Part shown: positions 43,228 to 51,032 of the stretch, in pieces
Numbering within the stretch: position 1 is the stretch's first letter
How the letters are laid out: every line of letters begins with the position of its first letter
Assembly (NCBI RefSeq): GCF_000519085.1
Contig: NZ_KI912577.1
Location: 1,118,501-1,182,500 of the forward strand
Source: Methylobacterium sp. 10
GTDB lineage: Bacteria > Pseudomonadota > Alphaproteobacteria > Rhizobiales > Beijerinckiaceae
DNA: 64,000 nt
Direction of reading: 5' to 3'
Translations under genes and position numbers: made by a program
The notes under the pieces: generated by a model
What the model saw: the letters and a program-made list of their open reading frames with translations, nothing else
Databases searched by the model: none
Told to the model about the DNA's origin: nothing

Positions 43228-43668
43228 ATGAACAGAGACCATTTCGACGGCGGCGTCCGCAATCTGCAGGGACGGGGCAAGACGGCGCTCGGCGCCGTGA
43301 CCGGCCGTGCGCGCCAGCAGGTGGAGGGCGCCTACGATCAGGCCGCCGGTGCGGCCCAGTACGCCTATGGCGAAGCCCGCGACACGGTGAAAGGCCTTCG
43401 CCGCGGCGGCGAGCGATTCATCGACGAGGCGAGCGCCCGCGCCCATGCTCTGGCAGACGAGGCCCAGCAGCGCGGCCATGCAATCGCCGACCGTGGTCAT
43501 GCCCTCGCCGACGAGGCCCAGCGCCGTGGTCGCCATTACCGCGGTGAAGCCGTGCGCCAGGGACGGGCCGTCGCCGCCCGTGCCGACGAGAACAAAGCCG
43601 TCACGCTCGCCCTCGTGGCAGCCGCCGCCTTCGGCCTCGGATGGCTCCTGCGCCCCTCGCGCCGCTGA
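43228..43668 (+). CDS. CsbD-like amphipathic repeat protein with C-terminal membrane anchor
   Basis: A 146-aa protein. The N-terminus (FDGGVRNLQGRGKTALGAVTGRARQQVEGAYDQAAG) resembles CsbD. The middle consists of near-repeats around ALADEAQ(Q/R)RG (ARAHALADEAQQRGHAIADRGHALADEAQRRG), predicted long amphipathic helices. The end is a hydrophobic anchor (VTLALVAAAAFGLGWLL) and basic tail, so it is probably tail-anchored in the inner membrane. ATG 43228 follows GGGAG. No GGAAC-N17-CGTT box was found for it, so read-through from csbD or another promoter is needed. Confidence 0.75.
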   Translation: MNRDHFDGGVRNLQGRGKTALGAVTGRARQQVEGAYDQAAGAAQYAYGEARDTVKGLRRGGERFIDEASARAHALADEAQQRGHAIADRGHALADEAQRRGRHYRGEAVRQGRAVAARADENKAVTLALVAAAAFGLGWLLRPSRR

Positions 43669-43677
43669 TCCGACTCT

Positions 43678-43707
43678 CGGATGGGCCTTCTTGTGGGAGC
43701 CCATCCG
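43678..43707 (+). terminator. Hairpin after the CsbD-like anchor gene
   Basis: Perfect 9-bp arms CGGATGGGC (43678-43686) and GCCCATCCG (43699-43707), loop of 12, starting nine bases after the stop. No T-tract. Confidence 0.45.
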
Positions 43708-43714
43708 GCATAGA

Positions 43715-43749
43715 CATGCCCCTCGCGGCATGGGGCCGCGAGGGGCATG
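43715..43749 (+). promoter_or_regulatory. 14-bp hairpin overlapping the creatininase-family start
   Basis: Arms CATGCCCCTCGCGG (43715-43728) and CCGCGAGGGGCATG (43736-43749) are perfectly complementary, loop of 7. The 3' arm contains the only Shine-Dalgarno-like GAGGGG and the first ATG (43747) of the next gene. It could be a terminator or an RNA switch limiting translation. Confidence 0.5.
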
Positions 43750-43755
43750 ACGGCC

Positions 43756-44532
43756 ATGGCGGTGCGGAACTGGTTCGATCTCACGACCGAGGAGATCGCG
43801 TCCGTCGTCGGCCGCTCCATCGCCGTCCTCCCCGTGGCGGCGGTTGAGCAACATGGACCGCATCTGCCGCTCTCCACCGACGTCACCATCGCCGAAGGCT
43901 ACCTCGCCCGCCTCGCCGAACTCGATGCGGGCCGTCTCGATATCCTGGTCCTGCCGGTCCAGAGCATCGGCAAGTCGGACGAGCACGACGCCTTCCCAGG
44001 CACGCTCAGCCTGACGGCGGAGACGGCCTTGCGCGCCTGGGGCGAGATCGGGCGCAGCCTCCATCGCGCCGGATGCGGCAAGCTCGTCATCGTCACATCC
44101 CATGGCGGCAATAGCGGCCTGATCGACCTCGTGGCGAGCGACTTGCGCGGTCTCGGCATGCTCGCCGTCACCACAGCCTGGAGCCGCTTCGGCTATCCGC
44201 CGGGTCTGTTTCCCGAAGACGAGATCAGACACGGCATCCATGCCGGCGCCGTCGAGACGGCGCTGATGCTGGCACTGAAGCCCGGTTCGGTACGTCGGCA
44301 AGCCATTGCCGATTTCGAGCCCCGTTCGGTGGCGATGGAGCGCGATTTCACCCACCTGCGCGCCGGCCGTCCGGCGGCATTCGCCTGGAAGGCACAGGAC
44401 CTTCACCCCTCGGGCGCCATCGGCAATGCGACGCTCGGCACCCGCGAGGCCGGTCTCGCGGCCCTCGACCACGGTGCGAGAGCCTTCCTCGACCTCCTGC
44501 GCGACGTGGACGGCTTCCGACTCGATCCGTGA
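43756..44532 (+). CDS. Creatininase-family amidohydrolase
   Basis: A protein of about 258 aa in the creatininase / MftE superfamily of metal-dependent amidohydrolases. Metal ligands are seen in LPVAAVEQHGPHLPLSTDVTIAEG (Glu, His, Asp), VTSHGGNSG (His) and IHAGAVETAL (His and Glu). There are no mycofactocin genes nearby, so creatinine, formamidopyrimidine-like or another cyclic amide is possible. The start is either ATG 43747 or 43756; both, with the ribosome site, abut or lie in a 14-bp hairpin. It ends at a strong terminator hairpin (44560-44595). Confidence 0.82.
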   Translation: MAVRNWFDLTTEEIASVVGRSIAVLPVAAVEQHGPHLPLSTDVTIAEGYLARLAELDAGRLDILVLPVQSIGKSDEHDAFPGTLSLTAETALRAWGEIGRSLHRAGCGKLVIVTSHGGNSGLIDLVASDLRGLGMLAVTTAWSRFGYPPGLFPEDEIRHGIHAGAVETALMLALKPGSVRRQAIADFEPRSVAMERDFTHLRAGRPAAFAWKAQDLHPSGAIGNATLGTREAGLAALDHGARAFLDLLRDVDGFRLDP

Positions 44533-44559
44533 GGCGCCTTTCGCGCGCTCATAGCAAGT

Positions 44560-44595
44560 CTCAATGACCCTGATCCATAGGTCAGGGTCATTGAG
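44560..44595 (+). terminator. Terminator after the creatininase-family gene
   Basis: Perfect 14-bp arms CTCAATGACCCTGA (44560-44573) and TCAGGGTCATTGAG (44582-44595), loop TCCATAGG, starting 28 bases after the stop. No long T-tract. Confidence 0.6.
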
Positions 44596-44632
44596 GTCCG
44601 GCGGACGACCGCCGCCGCGCCGTCGCACGGGC

Positions 44633-44663
44633 AGACCTCGATGAGTCAGGCTCATCGAGGTCT
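44633..44663 (-). terminator. Terminator of the YkgJ-like gene
   Basis: Perfect 13-bp arms AGACCTCGATGAG (44633-44645) and CTCATCGAGGTCT (44651-44663), loop TCAGG, beginning five bases after the stop of the minus-strand gene. It and the neighbouring hairpin form a convergent terminator pair. Confidence 0.6.
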
Positions 44664-44667
44664 TGTA

Positions 44668-45189
44668 TTAATCCTCGTCCTCGGTCTCCGGGGTGCGGCC
44701 GGGCCAGGTGACGATCTGGTCGAGGAGTTCGTCGGTGGTGAACTCCTCCTCGTTGCCCGAGATCCGGCCGCGCACCGAGATGCCGGCTTCGTGGACACTG
44801 GCCTGACGGCCGGAGACGAGGGGGTGCCATGGGTAGAGGTCCTGCCCGTCGCGCACGAGGCGATAGGCGCAGGTCGGCGGCAGCCAGGGGATGGTCCGGA
44901 CCGCCTCCGGCGTCAGGCGGACGCAATCGGGCACCCGCCTCTGGCGGTTGACGTAGTCGCGGCAGTTGCAGGCGAGCCCGTCGAGGAGGGTGCAGCCGAC
45001 ATCGGTGTGGTAGACCTCGCCGGTATCGTCGTCCTCGAGCTTGAGCAGGCAGCACCGGCCGCAGCCGTCGCACAGGCTCTCCCACTCTGACGACGACATC
45101 TCGTCGAGGGTCTTCTCCCGCCAGAACGGGTTCGCGGCCCGACGGGCCGATGGGTCAGTGGCAAGGAGGGCGGCTGTGCGGTCCCTCAT
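44668..45189 (-). CDS. YcgN/YkgJ-family cysteine-cluster protein (UPF0260)
   Basis: A 173-aa protein with the family cysteine cluster: [34 protein letters not shown] and [12 protein letters not shown], then [24 protein letters not shown]. The spacing suggests a zinc or Fe-S cluster, and the family function is unknown. ATG 45189 was chosen ([10 protein letters not shown]); a later ATG near the core (MSSSEWESL) is possible, since many homologues are about 150 aa. The acidic C-terminus ends TEDED. Confidence 0.8.
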   Translation of the reverse strand: MRDRTAALLATDPSARRAANPFWREKTLDEMSSSEWESLCDGCGRCCLLKLEDDDTGEVYHTDVGCTLLDGLACNCRDYVNRQRRVPDCVRLTPEAVRTIPWLPPTCAYRLVRDGQDLYPWHPLVSGRQASVHEAGISVRGRISGNEEEFTTDELLDQIVTWPGRTPETEDED

Positions 45190-45502
45190 CGGAAGCACCT
45201 TCGGGGTTCGACATGAGAGGGCGGAGCGCGCAGGCTCCTTGACGCATGTGGGCGCGATCGGCAAGCCGCGCCACCTCGACGCCCCAATCCCGAGTCAGGG
45301 TTGACGAAGGGTTATTCTCGCCGGCACCGCGACGTTTTCGCCGCCGGACGCATTATGGTGGGGAGCCGTCCGCGCCGCCCCCTGCGGAAGGGCGGGCGAT
45401 GTGGATCGCGGGGCCTCGCGAAGATGCGCGGAGCTTGGTAGTGCTTGGCCGGCGGCATCGGCGATCGGTGCCGTTCGTGCGGTGAGGGACAGAGAACACG
45501 TC
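45190..45502. other. Intergenic region between divergent YkgJ-like and PBP genes
   Basis: About 310 bases. A TTGACG at 45301-45306 could be a -35 box on the plus strand, but no matching -10 was found at 16-18 bases. It is otherwise GC-rich without hairpins or ORFs that look real. Confidence 0.35.
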
Positions 45503-47731
45503 GTGCGCCTGCCCAAAGCCACCTCGATCCTGACGCGCCTGAAACGCGCCGCCCTCGGCTTCGACGCCTGGGTGAACGCGAGCCTGTACGACAGTGGCCG
45601 TTCCACCGCCGAGACCTACGAGCGTTTCCAGCAGCGCATGCAGGTCTTCTCGGTGCGCGGCTGGAAGCGCGTCGCCCTCGATCTCACCAGCGAGGCGGTG
45701 ACGCTCGGCACCGGCGGCGCCGTGCTGATGCTGGCCCTCGCGCAGCCCGCCTTCAACCTCACCAGCGACAACTGGCTGAAGCAGCAGGATCTCGCCGTCA
45801 CCTTCCTCGACCGCTATGGCGTCGAGGTGGGCCGGCGCGGAATCAAGCACGACGATTCGCTCAAGCTCGACGACTTTCCCGACAGCATGATCAAGGCCCT
45901 GGTCTCCACCGAGGACCGGCGCTTCTACGAGCATTGGGGCATCGACCCGATCGGCACGGCGCGCGCTCTCGTGTCGAACTCGCGGGGCGGCGGCAACACC
46001 CAGGGCGGCTCGTCGATCACCCAGCAGCTCGCCAAGAACCTGTTCCTCACCAACGAGCGCTCCCTGGAGCGCAAGGTCAACGAGGCGTTCCTGGCACTCT
46101 GGCTCGAGAGCCATCTCAGCAAGAACGAGATTCTCAAGCTCTATCTCGACCGTGCCTATATGGGCGGCGGCACCTTCGGCGCGGTGGCGGCGGCCGATTA
46201 CTATTTCGGCAAGCCCCTGAAGGACGTGAGCCTCGCCGAGGCCGCGATGCTGGCCGGCCTGTTCAAGGCCCCGACGAAGTACGCGCCACACGTGAATCTG
46301 CCGGCGGCCCGCGCCCGCGCCGTGGACGTGCTCCACAACATGGTGGAGGCCGGCTTCGTCACCGAAGGCCAGATCCAGACGGCGTTGCGCAACCCGGCGA
46401 CGCCGGTGACCCGCACCCGCGACATCACAGCCGATTACTACCTCGACTGGGCCTTCGGCGAGATCAAGGGCATGGCGGATGCCGGCAAGCTGCGCGGCGA
46501 CCGCGTGCTGATCGTCAAGACCCCCCTCGACATCGGTATCCAGAAGCGCGCCGACCAGGCGGTGGAGACCATCCTGCGCCAGTACGGCGACCAGTACGAC
46601 GTGGACGAGGCCGCCATGGTCATCCTCGATCCGGACGGGGCGCTGCGCGCCATGGTCGGCGGGGCCGATTACGGCGAGAGCCAGTTCAACCGAGCCACCG
46701 ATTCCCTGCGCCAGCCGGGCTCCTCGTTCAAACCCTACGTCTATGCGGCAGGTCTCGCCGCCGGCCTCTACCGGCCCGACACCCGGGTCGTGGACCGGCC
46801 GATCTGCCTCGGCAATTGGTGCCCGCAGAATTACGGCCGCTCGTTCTCCGGCGCCACCAACCTCACGGTTGCGGTGGCGAAATCCATCAACACGATCCCG
46901 ATCCAGATCTCGATCGCGCTGGGCAAGGCCATCGGCATCAAGGGCGATTTTCCCGCCGCCAAGGCGGGACGCGCCAAGATCATCGACATGGCCCACCGCA
47001 TGGGCATCACCACTCCGCTCACCGATTCCGTTTCCCTGCCCATCGGCTCGGCGGAGGTGAACGTCATCGATCAGGCGGCGGCCTATGCGGTGTTCGCCAA
47101 TGGCGGCCGCAAGGCCAAGCCCTACGCGGCCATGGAGGTGAAGAACTCGTCGGGCGAGGTGATCTACCGCCATGCCGACGAGAAGCCCGAGCAGATCCTC
47201 TCTCCTCAAGTCGTGGCCGACATGAACTTCATGTTGAACAAGGTGGTGGAGGAGGGGACCGGCCGCCGCGCGCAGCTCGACGGCATCAAGGTCGCGGGTA
47301 AATCGGGCACGACTAACGCCTACAAGGATGCCTGGTTCGTAGCCTATACCGGCAATTACGTGGGCGCCGTCTGGTTCGGCAACGACGATTCCACCTCCAC
47401 CAACAAGATGACGGGCGGCTCGCTCCCCGCCATGGCCTGGCACGACGTGATGGAAACGGCTCACCAGGGCATCGAGCTGAAGCCGATGCCGGGCCTCAAG
47501 GAGAACACGCGTCCGATGGCGCAGGCCGGGCCGTCCTCATCGCCCAACGCCGCCGCCAGCGCGGCCGGCAAGCTCTCGCGGCGCTCGTTCGAGGTCATCG
47601 GCAGCATGAACGGCCTGTTCCGCACCGTGGAGGCGGGACCGCCCGCCGGCGCCCGCGCCGCCGCGGGGGAGACCACGGGCGCCGTCGCCGATGGCGCCCG
47701 CCCGGTCAGCGGCCGCATCGGCACCCCGTAG
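45503..47731 (+). CDS. Class A penicillin-binding protein (PBP1A-type)
   Basis: A 742-aa bifunctional peptidoglycan synthase. After an N-terminal cytosolic part there is a membrane anchor (EAVTLGTGGAVLMLALAQPAF). The GT51 glycosyltransferase has the catalytic Glu in LVSTEDRRFYEHWGIDPIG, TQGGSSITQQLAKNLFLT and RKVNEAFLALWLES. The transpeptidase has SSFK in LRQPGSSFKPYVYA, the SxN motif in KSINT and KSGTTNAYKDAW. The C-terminal tail is Ala/Gly/Pro-rich. GTG 45503 was chosen, with GTG 45482 an alternative. It is followed by the DUF1214/DUF1254 pair, suggesting a shared envelope role. Confidence 0.9.
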   Translation: MRLPKATSILTRLKRAALGFDAWVNASLYDSGRSTAETYERFQQRMQVFSVRGWKRVALDLTSEAVTLGTGGAVLMLALAQPAFNLTSDNWLKQQDLAVTFLDRYGVEVGRRGIKHDDSLKLDDFPDSMIKALVSTEDRRFYEHWGIDPIGTARALVSNSRGGGNTQGGSSITQQLAKNLFLTNERSLERKVNEAFLALWLESHLSKNEILKLYLDRAYMGGGTFGAVAAADYYFGKPLKDVSLAEAAMLAGLFKAPTKYAPHVNLPAARARAVDVLHNMVEAGFVTEGQIQTALRNPATPVTRTRDITADYYLDWAFGEIKGMADAGKLRGDRVLIVKTPLDIGIQKRADQAVETILRQYGDQYDVDEAAMVILDPDGALRAMVGGADYGESQFNRATDSLRQPGSSFKPYVYAAGLAAGLYRPDTRVVDRPICLGNWCPQNYGRSFSGATNLTVAVAKSINTIPIQISIALGKAIGIKGDFPAAKAGRAKIIDMAHRMGITTPLTDSVSLPIGSAEVNVIDQAAAYAVFANGGRKAKPYAAMEVKNSSGEVIYRHADEKPEQILSPQVVADMNFMLNKVVEEGTGRRAQLDGIKVAGKSGTTNAYKDAWFVAYTGNYVGAVWFGNDDSTSTNKMTGGSLPAMAWHDVMETAHQGIELKPMPGLKENTRPMAQAGPSSSPNAAASAAGKLSRRSFEVIGSMNGLFRTVEAGPPAGARAAAGETTGAVADGARPVSGRIGTP

Positions 47732-47769
47732 CGACGGTGTCCACACGGCCCCAGGATGTCAGCCGCCGC

Positions 47770-48453
47770 ATGAGCACCACAGATCACCTTGCCCGGTCCG
47801 GAGCGATGCAGGACATCGCGGGCGTCGCCGGCCGGGGAGGCAGCGCCTTTCGGGCCGTCCTGCGCCGGACCTCCCGCGTCGGTCTCGTCTTCTACACGCT
47901 CGCCCTCGGCGCCGGCCTCGGTCTGGCGACGGCGGATTACGCCACGCGGGGCGGCTATCCGTTCGGCGGCGTTTCGGTGGGAAGCTGGATCGCATGGCCG
48001 CGCACGGGCTCGCTCGGCGCCGATCCCTATGCCCGCGCGGTGAATGCCCGGCGCGGGGAGATTCCCCTGGCGGTGGGGGAGGGGCTGCTTCTGACCGCGT
48101 CCCAGGACGACCAGGGGCGCGCCCTCAATGCCGGCTGCACCTATGTGATCGCCGGCGCGACGCCTCCGGCCAGAGCCTGGACCCTCACCGTCGCCGGGCG
48201 CGGCAAGCGCGACCCCGAACGGTCGGTGCTGCGCGAGGGCTTCACCTCGACGGAGGTGCTGCGCGACGTCGACGGGCGCTTCTCCATTGTCCTCGCCTCG
48301 GACGTCCAGCCTGGCAACTGGCTGCCCATGCCGCGGGCGGCAGGGCCGGTGCGGCTTGCGCTCCGTCTCTACGACACGCCCGTGGCGGCCAGCGCCGGCA
48401 CAGTGGAGCGCTCCGCGGTTCCCACGATCTCCCGCACGGAATGCGCGGAATGA
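47770..48453 (+). CDS. DUF1214-type membrane-anchored protein
   Basis: A protein of about 227 aa with one N-terminal membrane helix (VGLVFYTLALGAGLGLATADY) and a periplasmic DUF1214-like domain (GSWIAWPRTGSLGADPYARAVNARRGEIPLA; GLLLTASQDDQGRALNAGCTYVIAG; PPARAWTLTVAG; RLALRLYDTP). ATG 47770 follows CAGGA by about ten bases; GTG 47737 is an in-frame alternative. The TGA overlaps the ATG of the next gene (ATGA). Fused DUF1254-DUF1214 proteins exist elsewhere; here the parts are separate genes. Function unknown. Confidence 0.65.
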   Translation: MSTTDHLARSGAMQDIAGVAGRGGSAFRAVLRRTSRVGLVFYTLALGAGLGLATADYATRGGYPFGGVSVGSWIAWPRTGSLGADPYARAVNARRGEIPLAVGEGLLLTASQDDQGRALNAGCTYVIAGATPPARAWTLTVAGRGKRDPERSVLREGFTSTEVLRDVDGRFSIVLASDVQPGNWLPMPRAAGPVRLALRLYDTPVAASAGTVERSAVPTISRTECAE

Positions 48454-49052
48454 ACCCGACCGGTCGTTTCCTCCTCGCGACCCTCGCCGGCCTCGTCCTG
48501 GCGGGGCTGGTCCATATCGCCGTGGTGCTGGCAATACCGAGCCTGTCGGAATCCGACGCCCTGACGAAGGCGCGCACCAGCGAGGCCCTGGACCACGCGA
48601 TGCCGGTCTACACCCTCTCCACCGGCATCAACCCGGCCCCCACCGAGGCGTGGCTGCCGATCCCCGATCCCTCCGTCGCGGTGGGCATCTGCGCCTACAA
48701 CCTCGCCGACGGCCCGATGCGGGTCTCGGCCCGGACCGGCGCGCTGATGCTCTCCCTGGCCGTCCACGGCCGGCGGGGGGCCTTCTATGCCGTCACCGAC
48801 CAGGCGGCGGTGCGCGGCGCCCTCGACCTCGTGATCCTCACCCGCGCCCAATACGACGAGGCCCTGGCCAACGAGGACGAGAACGACGTCAGCCGAGACG
48901 TGCGCATCGTCGCCACCGAGCGGGAGGGCTTCGTGGTGGTGCGCGTGGTCGCGGCCCTTCCGAGCCAGCGTCAGGCGGCGAACGAAGCCGTCCAGGCCGT
49001 GTCCTGCACCATCGACAGCCCGACCGAGGACGCTGCGAAATCCGGCGGCTGA
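48450..49052 (+). CDS. DUF1254-type membrane-anchored protein
   Basis: A 200-aa protein: an N-terminal membrane helix (LLATLAGLVLAGLVHIAVVLAIP) then a periplasmic domain with MPVYTLSTGINPAPTEAWLPIPDPSVAVGICAYNLADGPMRVSA and RGAFYAVTDQAAVRGALDLVILT. It is translationally coupled to the DUF1214-like gene by ATGA overlap. I assign DUF1254 by pattern and partnership, not with certainty. It may form a complex with the preceding protein and work alongside the upstream PBP. Confidence 0.6.
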   Translation: MNPTGRFLLATLAGLVLAGLVHIAVVLAIPSLSESDALTKARTSEALDHAMPVYTLSTGINPAPTEAWLPIPDPSVAVGICAYNLADGPMRVSARTGALMLSLAVHGRRGAFYAVTDQAAVRGALDLVILTRAQYDEALANEDENDVSRDVRIVATEREGFVVVRVVAALPSQRQAANEAVQAVSCTIDSPTEDAAKSGG

Positions 49053-49089
49053 TGGACGACCCACGCCCCCTCCGGACGGGCGGTCCGGT

Positions 49090-49896
49090 TCAGTATTTCG
49101 CGACGATGGGAAGGGCCGCCCGCGGAGCGGGAGCCTCCACCAATCCGCAGCGCGCCTCGGCTTCCGCCGGTAGCAGCGGGTCGAGCATCACGCGGCGTCC
49201 GTCGAGGCTGGCGAGACTGCGCTCGACCGACACGGCCTCGACGGAGGGAACTTCGACGAGGAGATGCTGCAGGGCGTAGCGATAGCGCTCCGACCGGACC
49301 CCCGTCTCCAGACGGACCCAGGCCACGAGGCAGCGGTTCTCGGCCACCCGCATGGCGGCCTGTCGGATGCTCTCGTCGTCGAGGCTCTTCACGAAGGGCA
49401 GGCTGCGCAGGCGCAGGGTATCGGCATTCGCCACCCGCGCCGCCGTGGCCGCGAAAAGCGGGATCAGGCGCGCATCCGCAGTGATGTCGTCCGATACGCG
49501 GCGATAGCGCGAGACGGGTGAGCGGAAGGGCTCCGCGATCAGGGCCGCATGGTAGCTGGCGACATCGTCGTTGCGCCAGCTCGGCGGCAGCACGCGGGTA
49601 CGGGTGAGGTTCGCGAGAGCATCGGTGAAGGTCTCGCTCTCGGCCGCCGGCATCAGGAAGCGCCAGGCCCGGTCGCGCAGGGTGCGCTCGTCGTCGGTGA
49701 GGGGAAAGTACGAGGCCGGCTCGTTGCGGTAATGCGCGGCCCCGGTGCCGGTGCTCGCCACGAGGCTGTTCCAGGCGCTCGGGGCGGGGCGGCCGAAATC
49801 GCCTTTCTGGGCGCAGCCGCCCATCAGCAGCATCGCGGCGGCGGATGCGGTCTTGATCAGGCGCCGGGTGTGGCTGATGGGATAGGACGCCGGCAT
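49090..49896 (-). CDS. Putative lipoprotein, function unknown
   Basis: A 268-aa protein with a lipoprotein signal (RRLIKTASAAAMLLMGGCAQKGDFG; lipobox MGGC, Cys about residue 28). The mature part is mostly helical with basic/acidic repeats (LTDDERTLRDRAWRFLMPA; RYRRVSDDITADARLIPLFAATAARVAN; ENRCLVAWVRLETGVRSERYRYALQHLLVEVPS). No catalytic motif recognised. It is convergent with the DUF1254-like gene (37 bases) and upstream neighbours are on the same strand. Confidence 0.7.
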   Translation of the reverse strand: MPASYPISHTRRLIKTASAAAMLLMGGCAQKGDFGRPAPSAWNSLVASTGTGAAHYRNEPASYFPLTDDERTLRDRAWRFLMPAAESETFTDALANLTRTRVLPPSWRNDDVASYHAALIAEPFRSPVSRYRRVSDDITADARLIPLFAATAARVANADTLRLRSLPFVKSLDDESIRQAAMRVAENRCLVAWVRLETGVRSERYRYALQHLLVEVPSVEAVSVERSLASLDGRRVMLDPLLPAEAEARCGLVEAPAPRAALPIVAKY

Positions 49897-49955
49897 CGCG
49901 CTTCCTTGGGTTGACGGTGCCTGCTCGGGCCTCACGGTGACCGGAGGCGTGGGTC

Positions 49956-50207
49956 TCAGGAGCGCCGGCGCTGGCGCGGAGCGGGCATCGCCGGTTCGGG
50001 CATGCGCTCGTAGCGGACGCCGGTGAACAGCAGGATCTCGCCGCGCGTGGCGCTGTCGTTCTCGTCGTCCCGGCGGAATCGGCGACCGGTAGCCTGGCGG
50101 AACGCCACGACACTGGCCATCGGCAGCGGCATCGAACGGTCCCCGTGACCACCCGATGGTTCACCGGGGTGTGTTTTGGCACTCTGGGACTTGCGGTCAG
50201 GTGTCAT
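49956..50207 (-). CDS. Small basic hypothetical protein
   Basis: An 83-aa frame from ATG 50207, with an alternative ATG at 50132 giving 58 aa. The part from MPLPMASVVAFRQATGRRF to GEILLFTGVRYERM looks protein-like and resembles short conserved ORFs I associate with Rhizobiales; the tail is Arg-rich. No domain or function known. The upstream frame to 50333 is low-complexity. Confidence 0.45.
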   Translation of the reverse strand: MTPDRKSQSAKTHPGEPSGGHGDRSMPLPMASVVAFRQATGRRFRRDDENDSATRGEILLFTGVRYERMPEPAMPAPRQRRRS

Positions 50208-50494
50208 CGCTGGCGATCCCATCGATCCTCGATCCGCACCACCCGAACCCGTCGGAAACGTCCTCTCGAACCCTCTCGGAGCCGGGCTCCGTCGAGTGCT
50301 CAATCCATCGTGATGCAGGGCGGAGATCATCACGGCGTGGTTAACGAAAAGTTGCTGCTCTCCATCGAATCAAGGGAGAACGCCGGGAGGCGGCGGCAGG
50401 GACTGGATCCGCGTGGCATTTCCGCCGCAGCTGCGAAGCCAGCTGGAACTGAAGCCAGGGTATCTGCTCTGGCTTGCAACTTGCTTTGAATTTT

Positions 50495-50558
50495 ACTGCC
50501 CATGGCGGGCGTTTCCTCCCTTGCACTCGGCCCCGCTCCCCGTGAGCGGGGCCTTTTT
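50495..50558 (+). ncRNA. Candidate small RNA ending at an orphan terminator
   Basis: An intrinsic terminator lies on the plus strand with no plus-strand gene for about 1.4 kb upstream. The preceding 35 bases carry an exposed TTTCCTCCC, an anti-Shine-Dalgarno motif typical of alphaproteobacterial trans-acting sRNAs such as the alpha-r14 group. The 5' end is unknown and may lie as far up as the 50452 hairpin; no clear promoter was found. Confidence 0.4.
50529..50558 (+). terminator. Intrinsic terminator
   Basis: Perfect 10-bp arms GGCCCCGCTC (50529-50538) and GAGCGGGGCC (50544-50553), loop CCCGT, directly followed by TTTTT (50554-50558). The T-tract is on the plus strand only. Confidence 0.88.
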
Positions 50559-50722
50559 ATCGAGGGATTTCGAAAAACTGTGACCGGGGCGACACGCCGA
50601 GGGTTCGGCCTATCTGTCCGACCGTGCTCGGCCGGAACCGGGATGGTGTCCTGCGCGCTTGCTAACCCATGGCTGCGCCCGATATGCCGCCACACTCCGA
50701 TCCGAGCGAAGGACAACGCAGA

Positions 50723-51013
50723 ATGCGCGTGGCGACCACACGATCCTCCAGCCCCTCGAAGGGCCGGTCCCTGGCCCTGAAGGCTGCACCCTTCGCCCTT
50801 CTGCTTCTGGCCACCGGCCCAGCCCAGGCCCAGCGCGAAGACCAGGGCCTGCAGCTCGGCTGCGCCAACGACTATTTCCGCCTCTGCGCCGGCGTCGATC
50901 CCAACAGCAACGAGGCCGAGAAGTGCATGGAGCGCAACCGTCCCCGACTCTCGGCCGAATGCCGCAACGCCATCGGCGATTACGACCGCCGCAGCGGTGG
51001 CAAGTCCCGCTAG
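50723..51013 (+). CDS. Secreted Cys-rich-repeat (GLG1-like) small protein
   Basis: A 96-aa protein with a signal peptide (LALKAAPFALLLLATGPAQA) and a mature domain with four cysteines (LGCANDYFRLCAGVDP, AEKCMERNRPRLSAECRNAI). The spacing matches the bacterial one-repeat version of the cysteine-rich GLG1 repeat, often periplasmic and of unknown role. ATG 50723 follows AAGGA; ATG 50669 is an alternative. The stop codon and preceding codons are duplicated in tandem just downstream (51000-51032). Confidence 0.72.
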   Translation: MRVATTRSSSPSKGRSLALKAAPFALLLLATGPAQAQREDQGLQLGCANDYFRLCAGVDPNSNEAEKCMERNRPRLSAECRNAIGDYDRRSGGKSR

Positions 51014-51032
51014 GACAGCAAGTCCCGCTAGG
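51000..51032. repeat. 18-bp-period tandem duplication spanning a stop codon
   Basis: GCAAGTCCCGCTAGG occurs at 51000-51014 and again at 51018-51032, an 18-base period. The first copy contains the stop codon of the Cys-rich protein gene; the second lies in the 3' untranslated region in the same frame and supplies a second TAG. Confidence 0.8.

Larger units (their letters stand above)
50208..50722. other. Intergenic region with sRNA candidate
   Basis: About 515 bases without a supported protein. It contains the inverted repeat AAGCCAG/CTGGCTT (50452-50458, 50469-50475), a CCTCCC-bearing stretch, and the plus-strand intrinsic terminator at 50529-50558 (listed with the sRNA candidate). The remainder toward 50722 is the promoter region of the Cys-rich protein. 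Confidence 0.5.

Noticed and set aside
45353..47464. 703-codon minus-strand frame opposite the PBP gene
   Set aside because: Compositionally biased (His/Arg/Gly/Val), no domain, and entirely antisense to a well-conserved PBP.
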